Source: Amphritea sp. 1_MG-2023
Lineage (GTDB): Bacteria > Pseudomonadota > Gammaproteobacteria > Pseudomonadales > Balneatricaceae
Reading direction: 5' to 3'
NCBI RefSeq assembly: GCF_030547545.1
Contig: NZ_JAUOQE010000030.1
Span: forward strand, 1-52,085
Length of the DNA: 52,085 bases
Part shown: one piece after another, positions 35,796 to 44,450 of the stretch
How positions within the stretch are numbered: position 1 is the stretch's first letter
How the letters are laid out: every line of letters starts with the position of its first letter
The notes under the pieces: model-generated
What the model saw: the letters and a program-made list of their open reading frames with translations, nothing else
Told to the model about the DNA's origin: nothing
Database searches by the model: none
Program-made: the position numbers and the translations under genes

Positions 35796-37226
35796 ATGGT
35801 CAACGACCTGCTGATCAAAAAAGTACTGATCGCTAACCGAGGAGAAATCGCGGTCCGCATCATCCGCGCTTGTGCGGAAACAGGCATTCGTTCTGTTGCG
35901 ATCTATACTGAGCCGGATCGCTACGCATTACATGTTAAACGTGCCGATGAAGCCTATTCATTGGGTGAAGATCCGCTGACAGGCTATCTAGACCCTCAAG
36001 GGATTGTCAATTTAGCACTGGAAACCGGTTGTGATGCGATTCATCCCGGGTATGGGTTTTTATCCGAGAATGCTGAGTTTGCTAAGCTGTGTGAGCAGCA
36101 AGGTATCGCCTTTATCGGCCCTAAGTCAGCCGTTATCCATAGTATGGGTGATAAAACTCAGGCGCGTGACGCTATGCGCGCGGCAGGTGTGCCGATTACG
36201 CCAGGCTCCGATGGCAATCTGGCCGATGTGGATGAAGCCTTGAAGCTAGCGGATGAAATCGGTTATCCGGTGATGGTAAAAGCCACCTCCGGTGGTGGTG
36301 GGCGTGGTATTCGTCGCTGCGATAGCCCTCAAGAGTTGAAGCTACAATACCCCCGCGTTATCTCTGAAGCCACCAAAGCCTTTGGGTCGGCGGAAGTCTT
36401 TATGGAGAAATGCATTGTCGATCCACGCCATATCGAAGTGCAGATCCTGGCGGATAGTCATGGCAATGTGATTCACCTCTATGAGCGAGATTGCTCTATT
36501 CAGCGACGCAATCAAAAGCTGATAGAGATTGCCCCTAGCCCACAATTAACACCGGAACAGCGGCAGTATATCGGTAGTTTGGCGGTAAAAGCGGCCGAAG
36601 CGGTGGGTTATGAAAATGCCGGCACGGTGGAGTTTCTGTTAACCGGTAATCAGGTGTATTTCATGGAGATGAATACCCGAGTGCAGGTTGAACACACCAT
36701 TACCGAGCAAATTACGGGTGTCGATATTGTTCGCGAACAGTTGCGTATCGCCTCGGGATTACCCCTTAGCTATCGTCAAGAAGATATTACTTATCGCGGC
36801 TTTGCCTTGCAGTTTCGGATTAACGCAGAAGATCCGAAAAATGACTTTCTGCCCAGTTTTGGACGCGTCTCTCACTACTACGCCCCAGGTGGCCCGGGCG
36901 TACGTGTTGATACGGCGATCTATACCGGCTATGAGATTCCACCCTACTACGATTCCATGTGCTTGAAACTGGTGGTTTGGGCGCTGAGTTGGGAGGAAGT
37001 GGTTGCCCGAGGTCAGCGTGCACTGGACGATATGCGCTTACACGGGATCAAAACCACGGCCACGTATTACCAGCAAATTCTCAATCACCCCGATTTCCAG
37101 ATGGCGGATTTCAATACCAGTTTTGTGCCCAATCATCCAGAGTTGATGAATTATTCCGATAAACGTCATCCCAGTGAGGTGGCATTAGCCGCCGCGGCGG
37201 CCATTGCCGCCTATGCGGGTTGGTAA
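35796..37226 (+). CDS. pycA: Pyruvate carboxylase subunit A (biotin carboxylase)
   Basis: Carboxylates the biotin of the partner subunit with ATP and bicarbonate. The 476-residue protein has the biotin carboxylase fold: N-terminal VLIANRGEIAVRIIRA (about 10-25), HPGYGFLSENAEFA (about 84-97), the ATP-grasp lid KATSGGGGRGIRR (about 162-174), and EMNTRVQVEHTITEQITG (about 291-308) with the catalytic and metal residues. It is like AccC but paired with an oadA-type gene 77 bp downstream and a divergent LysR, the order seen for the two-subunit pyruvate carboxylase of Pseudomonas. Ribosome site AAAGGAGAG precedes the ATG. Confidence 0.93.
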   Translation: MVNDLLIKKVLIANRGEIAVRIIRACAETGIRSVAIYTEPDRYALHVKRADEAYSLGEDPLTGYLDPQGIVNLALETGCDAIHPGYGFLSENAEFAKLCEQQGIAFIGPKSAVIHSMGDKTQARDAMRAAGVPITPGSDGNLADVDEALKLADEIGYPVMVKATSGGGGRGIRRCDSPQELKLQYPRVISEATKAFGSAEVFMEKCIVDPRHIEVQILADSHGNVIHLYERDCSIQRRNQKLIEIAPSPQLTPEQRQYIGSLAVKAAEAVGYENAGTVEFLLTGNQVYFMEMNTRVQVEHTITEQITGVDIVREQLRIASGLPLSYRQEDITYRGFALQFRINAEDPKNDFLPSFGRVSHYYAPGGPGVRVDTAIYTGYEIPPYYDSMCLKLVVWALSWEEVVARGQRALDDMRLHGIKTTATYYQQILNHPDFQMADFNTSFVPNHPELMNYSDKRHPSEVALAAAAAIAAYAGW

Positions 37227-37303
37227 AGCGATTAGTCAGCCGAATTTGATCGAATGAAATGAATGTTAGTCAACTGCCTTAGGCGGTTGCAGGAGAAATT
37301 ATT

Positions 37304-39109
37304 GTGAGCCAAGTAAAAAAAATTGAAGTGACCGATGTGGTTTTGCGAGATGGACATCAATCGCTCATCGCAACGCGGATGCGCACAGAAGATATGCTGC
37401 CTATCTGCGAAAAACTCGATCAGGTAGGCTTCTGGTCGCTGGAAGCCTGGGGTGGCGCCACGTTTGATGCCTGTGTGCGCTTCCTTAAAGAAGATCCGTG
37501 GGAGCGCTTGCGTCAACTTCGAACCGCGCTGCCAAATACGCGTTTGCAGATGTTACTGCGGGGACAAAACTTATTAGGCTATCGTCACTATGCCGATGAT
37601 GTGGTCGAAGCATTTGTCGCCAAAGCCGCGCATAACGGTATTGATGTCTTTCGCCTGTTCGATGCGTTAAATGATATTCGGAATCTTGAAACCGCGATGA
37701 AGGCCGTGAAAAAAGCCGGCAAACATGCGCAAGGCACCATCTGTTATACCACTAGCCCAGTGCATACACCGGAACTGTTTGTTAAGCAGGCGATTGCGAT
37801 GCGTGAGATGGGGGCTGATTCGATTGCCATTAAAGATATGGCCGGCTTACTCACGCCTTACGCCACCTATGATCTGATCAGCGCGCTCAAGGCTGAGCTT
37901 GATGTTCCGATTGTGGTGCACAGTCACTCGACGGCGGGCCTCGCGCCATTGTGTCAGCTCAAAGCGATTGAAGCTGGCGCCGATCGGATCGATACGGCGA
38001 TCTCCTCTTTTGCCAGCGGCACCAGTCATCCTGCCACAGAGACCCAAGTCGCGGCCCTAAAAGACACGCCCTATGACACTGGGTTGGATTTAGCGCTGCT
38101 CACTGAGATTGCCGATTACTTCCGCGACGTACGCAAAAAATATCATCAATTTGAAAGCGAATTTACCCGCGAAAATGTCTCGGTGCAGATCAATCAGGTG
38201 CCCGGCGGGATGATGTCAAATCTAGCCAATCAACTGAAAGAGCAGAATGCGCTGGATAGAATTCGTGATGTGTTTGCCGAAATTCCCCGAGTGCGTAAAG
38301 ATCTCGGTTATCCGCCGCTGGTCACACCCACATCACAAATCGTCGGTACTCAGGCGGTCTATAATGTATTAGCCGGTGAACGTTATAAAACGATTACCAA
38401 TGAAGTTAAGCGATATCTACAAGGTGGCTACGGCGCAGCACCGGCTGAGGTCGATGCTGAACTACAAAAGCGCGCTATTGGTAATGAAAGTGTCGATATC
38501 GGACGCCCTGCTGATCTACTGAGTCCTGAGCTTAACAAGCTGCGCGACGAAATCGGTGAATTGGCGCGATCAGAAGAAGATGTATTAACCTTTGCCATGT
38601 TCCCCGATTTAGGTCGTGAGTTTCTTCAGCAGCGCGCCAATGACACATTAAAGCCGGAAGAGCTTCAGCCCGCGGATGCTGGCAATGGGGTTAAATTAGC
38701 GAGCGCAAGCGCCTCTGAATTTAAAATCGAGGTGCATGGCGAAGCTTATGATATTGCGGTCACCGGTGTGGGCGAATTTGGCAGCGGGAAGCGTAAAATT
38801 TACATGTCGCTCGATGGCGTACCAGAAGAGGTTATCTTCGAGCCACAAAACGAATTTGTCGCCGACAGTGGCCATCAACTTAAACAAGCGCATCTACCAG
38901 GCCATGTCACCACGGCAATGCCGGGCAATATCTTTGAAGTCTTGGTTAAAGAAGGCGATCGTGTCACGGCGGGACAACCCATTTTGGTTGCCGAAGCCAT
39001 GAAGATGGAAATGGAGATTCATGCTAATGTTGCAGGCACAGTCAAAGCGATTCACGTGGTCAAAGGCGATCGCGTGACACCCGGCGAAGTATTGGCTGAA
39101 ATTGAATAG
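37304..39109 (+). CDS. pycB: Pyruvate carboxylase subunit B (carboxyltransferase and biotin carrier)
   Basis: Transfers CO2 from biotin to pyruvate to make oxaloacetate, refilling the TCA cycle. The 601-residue protein, from GTG with CAGGAGA upstream, has the carboxyltransferase barrel (VVLRDGHQSLIATRM at about 12-26, FDALNDIRN, KDMAGLL metal and lysine motif), a linker, and the C-terminal biotinyl domain with EAMKM and biotinylated K567. The family also covers the alpha subunit of the sodium-pump oxaloacetate decarboxylase (oadA). The lack of the membrane oadB and oadG genes and the pairing with a biotin carboxylase point to pyruvate carboxylase. Confidence 0.93.
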   Translation: MSQVKKIEVTDVVLRDGHQSLIATRMRTEDMLPICEKLDQVGFWSLEAWGGATFDACVRFLKEDPWERLRQLRTALPNTRLQMLLRGQNLLGYRHYADDVVEAFVAKAAHNGIDVFRLFDALNDIRNLETAMKAVKKAGKHAQGTICYTTSPVHTPELFVKQAIAMREMGADSIAIKDMAGLLTPYATYDLISALKAELDVPIVVHSHSTAGLAPLCQLKAIEAGADRIDTAISSFASGTSHPATETQVAALKDTPYDTGLDLALLTEIADYFRDVRKKYHQFESEFTRENVSVQINQVPGGMMSNLANQLKEQNALDRIRDVFAEIPRVRKDLGYPPLVTPTSQIVGTQAVYNVLAGERYKTITNEVKRYLQGGYGAAPAEVDAELQKRAIGNESVDIGRPADLLSPELNKLRDEIGELARSEEDVLTFAMFPDLGREFLQQRANDTLKPEELQPADAGNGVKLASASASEFKIEVHGEAYDIAVTGVGEFGSGKRKIYMSLDGVPEEVIFEPQNEFVADSGHQLKQAHLPGHVTTAMPGNIFEVLVKEGDRVTAGQPILVAEAMKMEMEIHANVAGTVKAIHVVKGDRVTPGEVLAEIE

Positions 39110-39142
39110 TGTTATGCGCTACTGATCGCGTATCATTATTGG

Positions 39143-39185
39143 CCGGTTATGGGGTTGCTGTCTTCCCATAACCGGGTATTTTACT
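39143..39185 (+). terminator. Likely terminator after pycB
   Basis: Perfect 11-bp stem, ccggttatggg (39143-39153) and its complement (39165-39175), with an 11-nt loop, followed by gtattttactc. It lies 34 bp past the pycB stop. The T-run is short, so efficiency may be partial. Confidence 0.65.
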
Positions 39186-39218
39186 CGTGACCATTTATCC
39201 GAATCTGAGAACACTATC

Positions 39219-39884
39219 GTGGAAAAAATAATAAAAGGCGTCCTTAATTTTCGCCAGAATGTTTATCCAAAGCACAAAGACCTGTTTGGCACGTTGGCTG
39301 ACGGTCAAAGCCCTGAAGTCCTCTTTGCGACCTGCTCCGATTCCCGAATAGACCCTAACTTGCTCACGGGCACCGATCCTGGTGACCTATTTATTTGTCG
39401 TAACGCCGGTAATATTATTCCGCCCCACAGCAACGAAACAGGCGGTATGACCGCTTCAATCGAATATGCTGTGGCGGTGCTGGGCGTGCGGCATATTATT
39501 ATTTGCGGCCATACCGATTGCGGTGCCATTAAGGGGGCGCTGGATATCGATGCATTACGAGGCCTACCGCATGTGAAGGAGTGGCTAGGACATTGTCGCT
39601 CAGCGATGGAGATCGTGCGCGAGCGTCATTTTATTCCTCATGATCAAGCGGTTGGTGTTGAACATCTAAACGAAGCGATTGAGGAAAATGTTCTACAACA
39701 GGTGCAGCATATTCGTACCCACCCCATTGTGGCGGCTAAGCTGGCGACCGGAAAGTTAGAGGTACATGGCTGGATTTACGATATAAAGAGCGGCAGCATC
39801 CGCTGCTGTCATCATAATGACACTATTTTTAAAGACTTTGATGAGTTGTACGCGGACTTAATTGCAATAGCGCAAGAGTCATAA
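39219..39884 (+). CDS. Beta-class carbonic anhydrase
   Basis: Interconverts CO2 and bicarbonate in the cytoplasm. The 221-residue protein has all zinc ligands and the catalytic dyad: C39-x-D41-x-R43 (TCSDSR), H98 and C101 (GHTDCGA). RNAGNIIPP (61-69) and the C-terminal HGWIYDIKSG are conserved family features. Starts at GTG. It lies just downstream of pycAB, where it could supply the bicarbonate used by pyruvate carboxylase; a terminator-like stem separates them, so it may have its own promoter. Confidence 0.95.
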   Translation: MEKIIKGVLNFRQNVYPKHKDLFGTLADGQSPEVLFATCSDSRIDPNLLTGTDPGDLFICRNAGNIIPPHSNETGGMTASIEYAVAVLGVRHIIICGHTDCGAIKGALDIDALRGLPHVKEWLGHCRSAMEIVRERHFIPHDQAVGVEHLNEAIEENVLQQVQHIRTHPIVAAKLATGKLEVHGWIYDIKSGSIRCCHHNDTIFKDFDELYADLIAIAQES

Positions 39885-39938
39885 CCGTGTTGATATCACA
39901 TCAATCTCGTTAACACTGTCTGAAAAACAGCCGTTACT

Positions 39939-39966
39939 CGGGTGGATCGATGATCTGCCCGTTTTT
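39939..39966 (+). terminator. Rho-independent terminator of the carbonic anhydrase gene
   Basis: A 10-bp stem with two G-U pairs (39939-39948 with 39952-39961), a 3-nt loop, then T5 (39962-39966). It lies 55 bp past the stop codon. Confidence 0.88.
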
Positions 39967-40036
39967 AAATCGCCTAGATAAAGGCAGAAGGACATAACCT
40001 ATGGGGATTCGAATTTTACGCCCCTTCCTTAGCCTC

Positions 40037-41041
40037 TTAACTCGCCTCTTTATCTTGATACATCGCTTGATCGACTCGATGGAAAAAGTCGTCTACGGTT
40101 TCATTCTGCTGATATTCAACCACGCCAAAGCTACAACTCAACTCAATGTTATCGCTAAAGTGCGTATTAGCGATAACATCATTTAACTTCGCCGCCACGT
40201 CTGATGCTTGATGAATATCTGAGCTGGGCAAAATAATCAAAAACTCGTCTCCCCCCCAACGAGCTAAGCAATCAATGCTACGCAAATTTGCAGCAATGAC
40301 TTTAGCCAGCGTCACAAGCACCGCATCGCCAACTTTATGCCCATGAGTATCATTGATAAACTTGAAATTGTTTATATCGATAAACATCAATGATAAAGGG
40401 TGGTTGTAGCGTTCTGAGCGCGCTATTTCTTTGACCATCTCGACATTAACTTTTTCGCGATTAGCCACCTGTGTCAGTACGTCGGTTTGAGAGAGTTTTT
40501 CAACCGTCGCCACTTGCTCTTCTAACTGCTTATTTTTTAACTCTAATTCTTCAGCTTTGCGGGCTAAAAGCTTTTCGAGGGTTTGATTGCCCTCTTCAAG
40601 CAGACGGGTTTGTTGTTGTAGCTGCTGCTCAATAACCTTATGCGCATGAATATTATGATGCGCGCCTATTAAGCGGGTCGCCACGCCCTCGCTATTCCTG
40701 CTAACAGCTTGCGCGCGATCTTCAATCCATAAATAGCTGCCATCCTGCTTTTGACACCGATATTGAATACAATACGTGTCAATCTCGCCTTTTATATATT
40801 GCTCTATATGTGCCATGACGCGCGCATAATCGTCGCAATGAATCGATTTTTCCCAAGTGAAAACATCGGGTAATAACTCGCCGATGGGATAACCTAGCAT
40901 GCGATACCAGCTAGGGCTGCGGATAACAGTGCCGGTTGCCGAATCCCAATCCCACGTACCTTCGACGATAAGGTCTAGAATGGTATTAAGAGTCAAATCT
41001 GATGCTGCTATCGTCTTGTGTGCATAGGTTTTATAGGGCAT
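40037..41041 (-). CDS. PAS-GGDEF diguanylate cyclase, soluble
   Basis: Makes cyclic di-GMP. From ATG 41041 it has 334 residues; a TTG at 41089 in frame would add 16. PAS fold with PAC motif (about 15-130: WDWDSATGTVIRSPSWYRMLGYP region and CQKQDGSYLWIEDRAQAV as landmarks), a coiled coil (about 135-180), and a GGDEF domain (about 180-334) with the exact motif GGDEF preceded by an I-site RSID five residues before. There is no membrane segment, so the sensor part is cytoplasmic and could detect a small ligand, redox state or light. Single gene; convergent with carbonic anhydrase. Confidence 0.93.
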   Translation of the reverse strand: MPYKTYAHKTIAASDLTLNTILDLIVEGTWDWDSATGTVIRSPSWYRMLGYPIGELLPDVFTWEKSIHCDDYARVMAHIEQYIKGEIDTYCIQYRCQKQDGSYLWIEDRAQAVSRNSEGVATRLIGAHHNIHAHKVIEQQLQQQTRLLEEGNQTLEKLLARKAEELELKNKQLEEQVATVEKLSQTDVLTQVANREKVNVEMVKEIARSERYNHPLSLMFIDINNFKFINDTHGHKVGDAVLVTLAKVIAANLRSIDCLARWGGDEFLIILPSSDIHQASDVAAKLNDVIANTHFSDNIELSCSFGVVEYQQNETVDDFFHRVDQAMYQDKEAS

Positions 41042-41208
41042 ATCAGAATCGCTTTTGATGAGAACCTTGTGGATGAATTTTGTTAACAACTCGGTTGTAA
41101 GTAAACGACCCGACCGACAAAACGGCCAATAATTATCTCATGATATGTTACTAAATGCATTGAAATAGCGCCTGTTGCGCTGACTTGATGAGTAGCCTTC
41201 TCACTATC

Positions 41209-41234
41209 AATGACCCTCATTTCTGAGGGTCATT
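41209..41234 (-). terminator. Strong hairpin downstream of the hydrolase gene
   Basis: Perfect 11-bp stem aatgaccctca (41209-41219) and its complement (41224-41234), with a 4-nt loop. It is 22 bp beyond the stop of the minus-strand hydrolase. A long T-run is missing, so it may act as a 3' stabiliser or a weak terminator. Confidence 0.6.
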
Positions 41235-41255
41235 GTTCTTACGTCCGGCGACGGC

Positions 41256-42167
41256 TTAACTTAAGTGTTGCTGAAAAAATGACAGTGTTCGCTGCCAAGC
41301 AAGCTCGGCTGTTTTCGCGTCATAGCGGGCGGTAGAATCATTATGGAAACCATGATTAACCCCCGGATACACAAAGGCACTGTAGTCCACTTTTGCAGCG
41401 ATCAGCGCCGCCTCATAATCTGGCCAATAGCCATTTACTCGTTTATCTAGTTCAGCAAAATGCAGCTGCAAGGGCGCGCGGATATCAGCAATCGGACTTT
41501 GCGGCGGTGTGCCATAGAAAGGCGCGGCGGCATCGATGAGATCTGGCCGCATGGCGGCTAGCTGATTTGTTAGATAGCCACCAAAGCAAAAGCCCACCAT
41601 GCCGAGCTTATCGGTTGTCAGTTGATGCTGAGTCAGCATCTGTGCCGCCGCGGAAAAGTCCGCCTCTATTTTACTGCGCTCTAGGGTTTTCTGCATCGCT
41701 CGTCCGGCGTCATCATTGCCTGGATAACCGCCTAGGGAATACAGCGCATCAGGCGCGAAAGCCACGAATCCAGCTTTCGCTAAGCGTCGCGCAACATCTT
41801 CGATATAAGGGTTTAAGCCGCGGTTCTCATGGGCAACCAAGACGGCGGGAGCGGGTTTATCAACGCTAACCCCTGTCGGCACCACCCAATAGCCTCGGCC
41901 TTTGCCATAGCCCTCGGGGGAATCAAACTCAACATAACTGGCTTTAATATCGGCATCATTGAATGACACCTGCTCTGCCAAGGCGTAATTCGGTATTAAT
42001 GCGCCAGATATTGCACTCATACTTAGCCCGGCAACCCCTAACGCCGCTAAGCGCTTAAGGAAAGTGCGACGGTCGATATCACCGTGAGCATATTCATCAT
42101 ACCAATCGAAGGCTTCCTGAGGGATATTGATATCGTGCCTACTTTTGCTGTCGTGATTTGAGTACAT
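41256..42167 (-). CDS. Tat-exported dienelactone hydrolase-family protein
   Basis: An alpha/beta hydrolase of 303 residues. The N-terminus has a twin-arginine signal (R33-R34 in DRRTFLKRL, hydrophobic stretch 41-58, cleavage about ALA-E at 64-65), so the folded enzyme is sent to the periplasm. The dienelactone hydrolase triad is visible: C194 (GFCFGG), D241 (AELDKRV) and H272 (VNHGFHN). The glutamate of the family is probably E114 (AHENRG). Ring-cleavage neighbours are absent, so the true substrate may be another lactone or ester. Starts with GGAGAG upstream. The MITE lies 65 bp upstream of the start codon. Confidence 0.9.
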   Translation of the reverse strand: MYSNHDSKSRHDINIPQEAFDWYDEYAHGDIDRRTFLKRLAALGVAGLSMSAISGALIPNYALAEQVSFNDADIKASYVEFDSPEGYGKGRGYWVVPTGVSVDKPAPAVLVAHENRGLNPYIEDVARRLAKAGFVAFAPDALYSLGGYPGNDDAGRAMQKTLERSKIEADFSAAAQMLTQHQLTTDKLGMVGFCFGGYLTNQLAAMRPDLIDAAAPFYGTPPQSPIADIRAPLQLHFAELDKRVNGYWPDYEAALIAAKVDYSAFVYPGVNHGFHNDSTARYDAKTAELAWQRTLSFFQQHLS

Positions 42168-42232
42168 GCTCTCTCCTTATTGCGCTACCCGTTGCAGGGC
42201 TGTAACGCCAATATAGCCTATCTTTTGACTAA

Positions 42233-42495
42233 GGAAGGTGCGAATAAGTCAATTACGCCTCTGGCTTACAGAGAAGCTGGAGATCAAGGCAACAGTTACA
42301 GGCATACTGGTTGTACGTCGAAAAATGTTAACGCCGAGATCCTGCTTCTCTGTAAGCCCCGAAGGGCGGACATTAGAATGGTCATCTACTTTGTCAGCCA
42401 GCTTGAAAAGGTCCAGACATTTCGCTGCACTGGCTTTCGCGTATCTGGCCATTCTAATGTCCGCAGAGAACATAACGGACTTATGCGCACCTTCC
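42233..42495 (+). mobile_element. Complete 263-bp IS5-ended MITE
   Basis: Terminal inverted repeats GGAAGGTGCGAATAAGTC (left) and its near-complement (right) are flanked by the 4-bp duplication CTAA (42229-42232 and 42496-42499). The ends match those of the IS5 family (E. coli IS5 begins GGAAGGTGCGAACAAGTC), and IS5 targets YTAR. No transposase is inside. Two internal perfect hairpins are visible: 14-bp arms at 42264-42277 and 42344-42357, and 16-bp arms at 42366-42381 and 42449-42464. The element lies between the hydrolase and the ion channel gene. Confidence 0.93.
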
Positions 42496-42588
42496 CTAAG
42501 TTATAAATCAGAACATATTGATAGTACACATTTTTAGTAAAGCGCAGTAAAGTTGCCATCATTTTTGATCAATTAGAATCGGCAACCT

Positions 42589-43389
42589 ATGAATTACATG
42601 AAACTTCAGGCGGCATTTTTTCGGCTGCGTAACAATCGGATCTTTGAACTCTTTGTGGTCTCAATTATTCTCTTTTCGGCTCTCGTTATTGGTGCTAAGA
42701 CTTATGATATTCCGGCGGATGTATTAACGCTGATCGGTTGGATGGATACGGGTATCACGCTGTTTTTTTTGTTTGAGGTTTCAATTCGTTTTATTGGCGA
42801 ACCAGAGAAAAAACGTTTCTTCCTTAATGCCTGGAATACCTTCGATACCTTGATTGTCGTGATTAGCCTGATTCCCGTTGAAGATAGCGAAATGGCCCTC
42901 GTGGGTCGACTGATCCGGATATTCCGCGTTCTACGGATGGTTTCTATTATTCCTGAGTTACGTTTACTGTTGAACTCACTGATTAAAGCCCTGCCGCAGC
43001 TCGGCTATGTCATCCTATTGATGTTCATCATCTTCTATATCTATGCGGCCGTGGGGGCTTCTTTCTTTAACGAGATTAACGCAACGCTGTGGGGCGATAT
43101 CAGTATCGCCATGCTAACCCTATTTCGAGTGATGACATTCGAAGATTGGACGGATGTGATGTATGAGACGATGGATGTCTATCCGTTTAGCTGGATCTTC
43201 TATCTCAGCTTTATCTTTCTGACCACCTTCGCTTTCTTGAATATGGTGATTGGGATTGTTGTCAGCGTAATGGAGGCCGAGCATGCAGAGGAGGCTCGGG
43301 AGCAAGCCTTAAGCGATGGCTCGCCGACCATCGAATCACTGCATCTTGAGATAAAAGAGTTAAAAGAACTCATCAAAGCCAAGCTATGA
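42589..43389 (+). CDS. Bacterial voltage-gated cation channel (NaChBac-like)
   Basis: A 266-residue single-repeat six-helix channel that should work as a tetramer in the inner membrane. S1 is about 19-36; S4 has arginines every third residue (R107, R110, R113, R116 in GRLIRIFRVLR), the voltage sensor. S5 is about 137-160, the pore helix ends in the filter T183-F-E-D-W-T-D189, and S6 is about 201-231. A C-terminal coiled coil (about 248-266) fits the tetramer stalk. Sodium channels of this family mostly have TLESW; the two extra Asp (D186, D189) resemble the engineered calcium-selective variant TLDDWSD. Calcium or mixed selectivity is therefore possible. A MITE ends 93 bp upstream of the start. 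Confidence 0.93.
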   Translation: MNYMKLQAAFFRLRNNRIFELFVVSIILFSALVIGAKTYDIPADVLTLIGWMDTGITLFFLFEVSIRFIGEPEKKRFFLNAWNTFDTLIVVISLIPVEDSEMALVGRLIRIFRVLRMVSIIPELRLLLNSLIKALPQLGYVILLMFIIFYIYAAVGASFFNEINATLWGDISIAMLTLFRVMTFEDWTDVMYETMDVYPFSWIFYLSFIFLTTFAFLNMVIGIVVSVMEAEHAEEAREQALSDGSPTIESLHLEIKELKELIKAKL

Positions 43390-43448
43390 TGTCGTAACAG
43401 TTCCGCGCTTATTTTACTCGCAATAAAATAGCCGCAACAAAATCAATT

Positions 43449-43486
43449 AATACCCTTATAAAACAGCATTTTATAGGGGTATTTTT
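43449..43486 (+). terminator. Rho-independent terminator of the channel gene
   Basis: A 15-bp stem with one G-U pair (43449-43463 with 43469-43483), a 5-nt loop and trailing T's, 60 bp past the stop. Confidence 0.85.
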
Positions 43487-43679
43487 AGATTAAATATTAA
43501 CTTTTTGATAGTTTAAACTTATAACGCTTTTGGCGCGTTAGCATCTCTTCTTATGCCTGCTATGCCTGTTCGTGATGCTCACTCTAGGACTAATAGCCGA
43601 GCTGATAGTCGAGGCTGATAGTCGGGATGGGCGGGCGAATAGCCGAGCTTAATGGGCAAGCCACCCTGCTTTTTTAGTA

Positions 43680-43738
43680 CTTATTTAAGTGCTTATTTAA
43701 GAGCTTATTTAAGAGCTTATTAAGAACTTATTTAAGTA
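43680..43738. repeat. Five tandem 12-bp units
   Basis: Units of the form cttatttaagNN (12, 12, 12, 11 and 12 bp). It lies in a 620-bp gene-free gap (43390-44009) between the channel and umuD. The same gap also holds degenerate repeats atagccgagct/atagtcgaggct (about 43590-43650). Nothing else is seen there apart from the channel terminator and the umuD promoter region. Confidence 0.88.
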
Positions 43739-43966
43739 CTGGCCGTTACCCACTTCTCGTCGTTTTGCAATCAAATCGGCTTCCCCACAACAAGCGTCAA
43801 TCGACAGCCTCTTTCCTTTTTAGCTATCGCCTTCAATGTGCAGGTTGTTTGCGTAGATGCTGGTTCAAGAGAGATCTTTCCTTAAAAAATAAAACACAGT
43901 ATGTATTTTGTATTAATAGTACAAAATAGGTTTTTCTTTACTCCTATCTTTTTCATCTTTACTATA

Positions 43967-43982
43967 CTGTATATATATACAG
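43967..43982 (+). promoter_or_regulatory. LexA (SOS) box of umuDC
   Basis: CTGTATATATATACAG is a perfect palindrome and a perfect CTGT-N8-ACAG LexA site, 27 bp before the umuD start codon. It should repress umuDC until DNA damage inactivates LexA. Confidence 0.95.
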
Positions 43983-44009
43983 CTATTCGATTAAAAGGTC
44001 TGCTAGGCT

Positions 44010-44447
44010 ATGAATATTTCCTTGCTGGGTCGCTATATGCGCCCTATCACATCGCTCACCCTACCTCTGTTTATGAGTTCGGTACCCGCGGGCTTTCCAT
44101 CGCCAGCACAAGATTATATCGAGCGCACACTGGATCTGAATGAGCTCTGTATTCAACATCCGGCGGCGACCTACTTTGTTCGCGCGGAGGGCGACTCGAT
44201 GCAAGGAGTGGGCATTTTCTCTCGCGATGTCTTGGTGGTCGATCGTTCACTCAAAGCCGTTAATGGCGATATTGTGATCGCCTGTGTTGACGGTGAATTT
44301 ACGGTTAAAGAGTTGTGCACTCGTCCAACACTGCAATTACTGGCGCATAACCCTGCCTATGCGCCGATTCAGTTTGGCCCTGACTCTACCTTAGAGTTAT
44401 TCGGCGTGGTAACCACGGTGATTCATTCTGTCCGTCAGCGAAGCTAG
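44010..44447 (+). CDS. umuD: DNA polymerase V protease subunit
   Basis: UmuD cleaves itself on RecA filaments to give UmuD', which joins UmuC as polymerase V. The 145-residue protein has the cleavage site A27-G28 (VPAGFPSPAQDY), the catalytic S63 (EGDSMQG) and K100 (FTVKEL), and the S24-type fold ending before residue 140. A perfect LexA box precedes it and umuC follows after 3 bp. The N-terminal arm is a little longer than in E. coli, which is 139 residues. Confidence 0.96.
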   Translation: MNISLLGRYMRPITSLTLPLFMSSVPAGFPSPAQDYIERTLDLNELCIQHPAATYFVRAEGDSMQGVGIFSRDVLVVDRSLKAVNGDIVIACVDGEFTVKELCTRPTLQLLAHNPAYAPIQFGPDSTLELFGVVTTVIHSVRQRS

Positions 44448-44450
44448 ATC

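Noticed and set aside
35796-39109. Sodium-pumping oxaloacetate decarboxylase as the meaning of the oadA-like gene
   Set aside because: No membrane beta or gamma subunit genes; a biotin carboxylase is paired with it and a LysR is divergent, the pyruvate carboxylase layout.
42238-42537. Open frames of about 90-100 codons inside the MITE copies
   Set aside because: They come from the palindromic body, differ between copies and extend past the element ends. No transposase motif.
43901-44143. 80-codon frame crossing the LexA box and umuD start
   Set aside because: Covers the umuD promoter and overlaps umuD in another frame; a shadow.
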